Shown here: piece by piece, positions 59,363 to 64,000 of the stretch
How positions within the stretch are numbered: position 1 is the first letter of the stretch
Layout of the letters: every line of letters starts with the position of its first letter
Origin: Marsupella aquatica
Taxonomy: Eukaryota; Marchantiophyta
Reading direction: 5' to 3'
DNA: 64,000 nucleotides
NCBI GenBank assembly: GCA_973895155.1
Contig: OZ316896.1
Coordinates: 13,764,001-13,828,000, forward strand
Translations under genes and position numbers: made by a program
The notes under the pieces: model-generated
Database searches by the model: none
Told to the model about the DNA's origin: nothing
Seen by the model: only the letters and a program-made list of their open reading frames with translations

Positions 59363-61786
59363 ATGTCTTTCATGGTAGTGACAATGGCAAGCAATCACGT
59401 GGTCGCCGCTTCTGTTGATGAGAGGCCTGACTCCGCTCACCACCACGAGCATGTCAAGAACTTTCTGAAGGTCGTGGACGACATGCGAATGCCCGGCGAT
59501 TTCGAGACGTCGGATCTGAAGAAAATGAAGAGAGTAGTGAAAGAGATTTTTATTCGTGAGGAGGCTCTTCTGACCAAAGCTAGGATTCTCCAGGCCCTGG
59601 CATCAGGTGCCGGAGAAGAGGTGAAGATAGTTTCCAATGTGTTACACCACGTCAAACTTGGGAAGCAGCGGGTTGAGGAGAAACAGAAATTGCAGGAGAA
59701 CACAATCAATGGCTTGTTACAGGCGAATAACGAATTGCAGTCTACCGTGAGCGCGCTTCACAATGACATACAGGTTAGAGGTAACGCCCTGACCATACTC
59801 ATGAACGAAAGAGATGAACTGCTGAGCACCGTGAATAGTCTCCGAGATGAATTGAGCTCAAGCGGAAACGCCTTCAAGTCAGTGAGCAAAGAACGTGACG
59901 AATTGGAGATGACAGTTAGTATGCTCCGAGATAACGCAAGTCTGCAGGATAGTACCATCAAAGAAGTCATGAAAGAGAGAGATGATTCGCAAACTACGTT
60001 GGAAAAACTACGGGAAGCATTAAGCTTGCAAGAGGACGCCATCGGGGCCGCGACAAAGGAAGCAAACACTCTCCAAGGGGAACTGAGCGGGCTTAAGCTC
60101 CTAGATGAGGAACGGAGGCAGATGTACGAGTTACAAAGGCAGGAGCTGGAGAAGAAATTCAAGGAGAAGATTAGTGGTGTACAATTTCAGCTTGATGCCT
60201 CGTTGAGCAAGTTGCACTCTTTTGAAGTAGGTTCGGCGTCGAGACTACAGGAACTCGAACAGAAAGATGTCCTGTACGAGAAGTGGCTACAGCATCTAGT
60301 CACAGCAACGAAAGATCTCCGAACAGCGTCAGAAAGCAGTAAGAGCCTCGTTCTCGGGCTGAAAAGAGAATTGGCAGGAATGATGGGAGTCATAGGGTCG
60401 CAGATAGAGGAGCTGGCACGGCAAGCAGAAGGGTACCAGACCTTGTTCGCCGAGAACCGGAAGCTGTACAATGAAGTCCTCGACCTGAAAGGTAATATTA
60501 GGGTGTATTGTAGAGTGAGACCGACTTTCAATAGTGCAGACCCCGGCACGGTAGACTACATCGGCAATAATGGAGACATGATGTTAGTCAATCCGAATAA
60601 GCAGGCGAGAGACTCTCGGCGAATCTTCAACTTCCATAAAGTTTTCAGCTCCTCTGCCTCGCAACAAGACGTGTATGACGACACACAGCCTTTAATTCGC
60701 TCAGTTCTTGACGGCTATAATGTCTGCATTTTCGCTTATGGTCAGACAGGCTCCGGGAAGACATACACGATGAGTGGTCCGAATAGTCTCTGTCTGGGCA
60801 CTGACCTTGGAGTGAACTACCGCGCCTTGAACGACCTCTTCATGATCACAGAGACTAGACGAGATGCATTTCAGTATGAGATCGGAGTGCAAATGATAGA
60901 GATCTACAACGAGCAGGTTCGAGATCTGCTTTCCGCTCCCGGGTCGTCCATCAAGAAGCTCGAGATTAGAAACCACCATGCTCAGCTCAACGTCCCAGAC
61001 GCTTGCCTCATGTCAGTTACATGTAAGGATGATGTTTTAGAATTAATGAAGATCGGCGGGCGCAATCGGTCTGTTGGAGCGACAGCTCTGAACGAGCGCA
61101 GCAGTCGATCCCACAGCGTGTTGACGGTACACGTGCAGGGTGCGGACCTCAGCACTGGTTCTGTTCTCCGTGGCTCTTTGCACCTTGTCGATCTCGCTGG
61201 AAGCGAACGTATCGATAAATCCGAAGTCACCGGGGAGAGGTTGAAAGAAGCTCTGCATATCAACAAATCCCTCTCGGCCTTGGGGGATGTGATTGCTGCG
61301 CTCGCTCAGAAGTCTGCTCACGTTCCATACCGAAATAGTAAGTTGACGCAGCTGCTGCAAGATTCACTGGGGGGGCAGGGAAAGGCTCTCATGGTCGTTC
61401 ACATTACAGCGGAAAGCGAGTCTTTCGGAGAGACGATCAGTACGCTGAAGTTTGCGGAGCGGGTGGCGACAGTGGAATTGGGTGCTGCCCGTAGTAACCG
61501 GGAGCCGGGAGAGATCCGGGAGCTGAAGGAACAGAATGCGAATCTGAAGGAAGTCGTTGCTCAGAAGGAAGCTGAACTAGAACGTCTACGATCAGCTGCA
61601 TTGGACGAAATGCCGTCAATGCGTACACCTACTAGCAAGACTAAAAGACCACTAGGGAGCTCCGCCGGGCTGCCGTCTCGGAGACTTAGTAAAGACAATC
61701 TGCTTGGGAGGAGGCCCAAACCGTCTCTTGCTCCTAAGTCGTCTCCCGAGGGTGGTTTTGGCAGTTCAAATGTGAGATTCGTTTGA
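59363..61786 (+). CDS. Kinesin-14 (C-terminal-type motor), intronless
   Basis: An uninterrupted 807-codon frame. Residues 1 to about 370 are mostly coiled coil with heptad-like segments (ERDELLSTVNSLRDELSS, ERDELEMTVSMLRDNAS). The neck and motor start (LYNEVLDLKGNIRVYCRVRP, about 366-385) has the G-N at the neck junction diagnostic of minus-end kinesin-14. The motor has the P-loop GQTGSGKT (about 459), switch I NERSSRSH (about 577), switch II DLAGSE (about 609) and YRNSKLTQLLQDSLGG. A short basic Ser/Pro tail follows. The motor resembles the plant KCH class (GVNYRALNDLF, GVQMIEIYNEQVRDLL), yet no calponin-homology domain precedes it. It would move along microtubules in the cytoplasm or spindle. 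The ATG at 59363 is used; an in-frame ATG at 59384 (MASNHVVAAS) is also plausible. Plant kinesin genes usually have many introns, so the absence is unusual. Confidence 0.9.
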   Translation: MSFMVVTMASNHVVAASVDERPDSAHHHEHVKNFLKVVDDMRMPGDFETSDLKKMKRVVKEIFIREEALLTKARILQALASGAGEEVKIVSNVLHHVKLGKQRVEEKQKLQENTINGLLQANNELQSTVSALHNDIQVRGNALTILMNERDELLSTVNSLRDELSSSGNAFKSVSKERDELEMTVSMLRDNASLQDSTIKEVMKERDDSQTTLEKLREALSLQEDAIGAATKEANTLQGELSGLKLLDEERRQMYELQRQELEKKFKEKISGVQFQLDASLSKLHSFEVGSASRLQELEQKDVLYEKWLQHLVTATKDLRTASESSKSLVLGLKRELAGMMGVIGSQIEELARQAEGYQTLFAENRKLYNEVLDLKGNIRVYCRVRPTFNSADPGTVDYIGNNGDMMLVNPNKQARDSRRIFNFHKVFSSSASQQDVYDDTQPLIRSVLDGYNVCIFAYGQTGSGKTYTMSGPNSLCLGTDLGVNYRALNDLFMITETRRDAFQYEIGVQMIEIYNEQVRDLLSAPGSSIKKLEIRNHHAQLNVPDACLMSVTCKDDVLELMKIGGRNRSVGATALNERSSRSHSVLTVHVQGADLSTGSVLRGSLHLVDLAGSERIDKSEVTGERLKEALHINKSLSALGDVIAALAQKSAHVPYRNSKLTQLLQDSLGGQGKALMVVHITAESESFGETISTLKFAERVATVELGAARSNREPGEIRELKEQNANLKEVVAQKEAELERLRSAALDEMPSMRTPTSKTKRPLGSSAGLPSRRLSKDNLLGRRPKPSLAPKSSPEGGFGSSNVRFV

Positions 61787-64000
61787 TTGCCTCCCTCCCG
61801 TTTCTGCTTAGCTGCATCAGCTAACGAAGGAAGCATTCAAATGATCTTTCCATCCAGGGCTGCACGCCTTGTTGGCCTGCCATGGCGGAAAGATATTTCA
61901 CGTATCATGAGATCTTTGACGCCCAATTTTACCCTGCTCGACCAGTGATCTGCCTCCGTCGAGCGAAGGACGAATGACGGCGGGTGTTGGGACGAATGAA
62001 ACCCGAAGGTTGGGCTATATGCAGATTGGGTGCATAGAATCGACGACCGTTACTGGAGAAATTCTCCGTCAGTAGCTGTCTGACGTTATCAGCGCCATCC
62101 GCAAGCCTAATCGGAATCCATTTCGAGGTCTTGTAAACTACGCGAAGGATGCATGTCGCAAGCTCACGGTATTCAATGTAATGGACGCACAGTCACAGCT
62201 ATGGTGACGAATTGCGGCCTGTCGGTGATGGATCCCCTGTTTTTCGGCTTACCCTGTCCGACGCAACGTATCTTCCGGGGCCACGTCCCATATCGTGAAA
62301 AACAACGTCGACGTATCCGCAGTCCAGTCTTGGTCTTCACATTGCTTATGTGATAATGGTTTAGGCTTCAAGGCACGCACCCACCCAAGCACCCTGATGA
62401 CCCAGGTACAGATTACTTACAGGAGAATGGTTTCCGATTGGAGATCGAATCAGATGATGTTGTACGTGCGACTCATGGGTTTTCAAACCTCTGAAGACCT
62501 TATGTTTGGCAGGCTGGTCTCCGAGAATTGCCTCACTGGGTAGGATTTTGTGCTTCAGGATCAGGCATCATTTTCACATCACCTGCTTGTAACGATGTGG
62601 TTCACATCATTGGCCTTCTTCAGGACAACCATTCGTACCTGTGTGCTGCAACGACTCTCCAAGCTATCTGTCTCCCTCTGCCAATAGTAAGTGTTCCATT
62701 GTGCCACTATGCTTCACTCGAACATCAGCCCCTGCATACCGACTGTGTTCATACAATAATTTGAAGTCCGAATTGTTCGCTATGCCCTGAACAAAGCAAA
62801 GTAGCACCTGGGTAGCTAAGGTGCAAAGCTTTGTGACTGGGCATACTCAGATATTATTGTAACTTTGATCTGCTGCCTAGCATCTCAAGTGTGACAATCT
62901 AGATTCGGCGATTTTGAAGGTCCTCGCCAGGCAGAGACAGGGCCTCCAATTTGAAACACAGAGAAAGAAGGGTTTCTCTTGTACACTAAGTTGTAATAGT
63001 ATTTTAGTGACAACAATATTTTAGTTGGGTCTTTCATATTAGATAGACCCTCACATTTGCATGGATTTTTCGCGTGCCTCCTATGTGAACGCATGGACCA
63101 GTGGTGTAAATCACTGTTTCCACGAAGACCTTGAAGTTGATTGGACGACGTGTAATGGAATCGATCAGCTCTGTATTGGAATCTATCAGCTCTGATCTAT
63201 TCGATGGAGAAGATTTCGAGGAAGGAATGCGTCTCTATGTATTTCCTCTCTATCCCCTGGGGCCACACCTGTACCTCTTAGTATATATATCCATGTATAT
63301 TACCGACTACATCAAAATTTTGTAGAGTAAGTTGCTGAGACGTGCACTGAAGTGTAATGAAGGTCACACATTGAGAAAAGGAGTGAAAGCAAATTCTCAT
63401 GCCGATCAGATACAAGGGATAAACAATCGGACTTCAAAGCCATACGAGCCAGACCAAGACCGCTAAAGAGCTCATTCTGGTATTGGACCGACATTGAATT
63501 CTACCAAGGAAAGATGTTTGTTTTGTTTTCAGTCAGATGTTGGTCCACGTGAACGAAAGTTTGTTCACAAAGAGCTGAACAGAAGCCTTTGTGCAGAATA
63601 CTCGTGATTTCAGGTATCTCTCCCTACTCTCACTGCTTTCTAGTTACGACGAATATCTTTAAAATAGGTGCCATGATTCCTGTGTCCTTTTTACCACACG
63701 TTGGGTATGTGTGATACGCTGCCTTCAGTCCGAACGAGAAAGTGAGAACGAAACGTTGGAAAATGTGTTCATGGGAGCCTTTTTCGTTTTGCCTTGAACG
63801 GCTTCTCTTACAAGGTCTGTTTTAGTCACAAGAAGACTGAACCGACATCTCATCTGTATTTTCTACCATCTTATCCCTGTACTTCCTTGCCTGTATTTGG
63901 AGACTATGTTTATATTGTTCTCTACTACCCTACCCTGGCAGGCAGGACAGAGAGGATCCGATCTCTATTACTTCACTTTGCTCTCTTCTCTTCAGGTTGG
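61787..64000. other. 3' flank of the kinesin gene; no supported gene
   Basis: Moderately GC-balanced sequence with scattered short ORFs (62153-62764, 63131-63325) that lack domains. Neither an RNA gene nor a transposon end was recognised. Confidence 0.4.

Noticed and set aside
1-64000. CRISPR arrays, bacterial operons, prophage or integrated viral genes
   Set aside because: Spliced plant-type genes throughout; the tandem arrays lack the repeat-spacer pattern and no viral protein was recognised.
61787-64000. A gene downstream of the kinesin
   Set aside because: Only short ORFs without domains or paired splice sites were found.

Overview
The window is nuclear DNA of a land plant. The evidence is GT-AG introns of about 70 to over 600 bases, plant-type families (a kinesin-14, a PHD/GNAT chromatin protein with Tify-type domains, a plant-only coiled-coil protein), and CACTA, LTR, SINE and MITE transposable elements. 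Nothing in it is bacterial or viral. A spermatophyte, bryophyte or lycophyte cannot be told apart from sequence alone; I lean weakly to a bryophyte-like or other early land plant. A run of exactly 100 Ns (55442-55541) marks an assembly gap.

Bases 1-17000 are an accessory, repeat-filled region. They hold the 3' part of a CACTA (En/Spm) element carrying two spliced transposon genes and a dense terminal repeat array (1-4083), an LTR-retrotransposon remnant (4309-4663) and a related LTR in opposite orientation (11770-12030), and a long-TIR MITE (6191-6722). They also hold a pyrimidine-rich minisatellite with an inverted relative 5 kb away, a tandem pair of tRNA-like SINEs (9319-9686), a frameshifted reverse-transcriptase relic (9960-11002) and a second CACTA terminus ending at 12812.

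Bases 17920-27100 (minus strand) hold an 18-exon gene whose splice sites and phases all close into one 1,443-residue reading frame. It encodes an IDM1/ROS4-like protein: a long disordered N-terminus, two Tify/TDBD modules, three PHD fingers and a GNAT domain. Downstream lie two more repeat arrays (30690-31760 and 33257-33455), then TEN1 of the telomeric CST complex (34489-35669, minus, three exons). After that come a 972-codon HARBI1/ALP1-like nuclease fused to a repetitive acidic N-terminus (37578-40496, minus), a lysine- and glutamate-rich multi-exon gene of unknown function (43567-46960, plus), and a three-exon plant-conserved coiled-coil gene (48706-50242, minus).

The right part (50250-59300) is mostly repeats, including a macrosatellite at 53105-54005 and a 60-base minisatellite at 56370-57260. 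An intronless kinesin-14 gene follows (59363-61786, plus), then unannotated flank. The genes look like independent nuclear loci, not a functional cluster, although three of them (PHD/GNAT, TEN1, ALP1-like) belong to families acting on chromatin or telomeres. The most unusual items are the nuclease with its repeat-built acidic extension, the unrecognised gene at 43567-46960, and the intronless kinesin that has a KCH-like motor but no calponin-homology domain.
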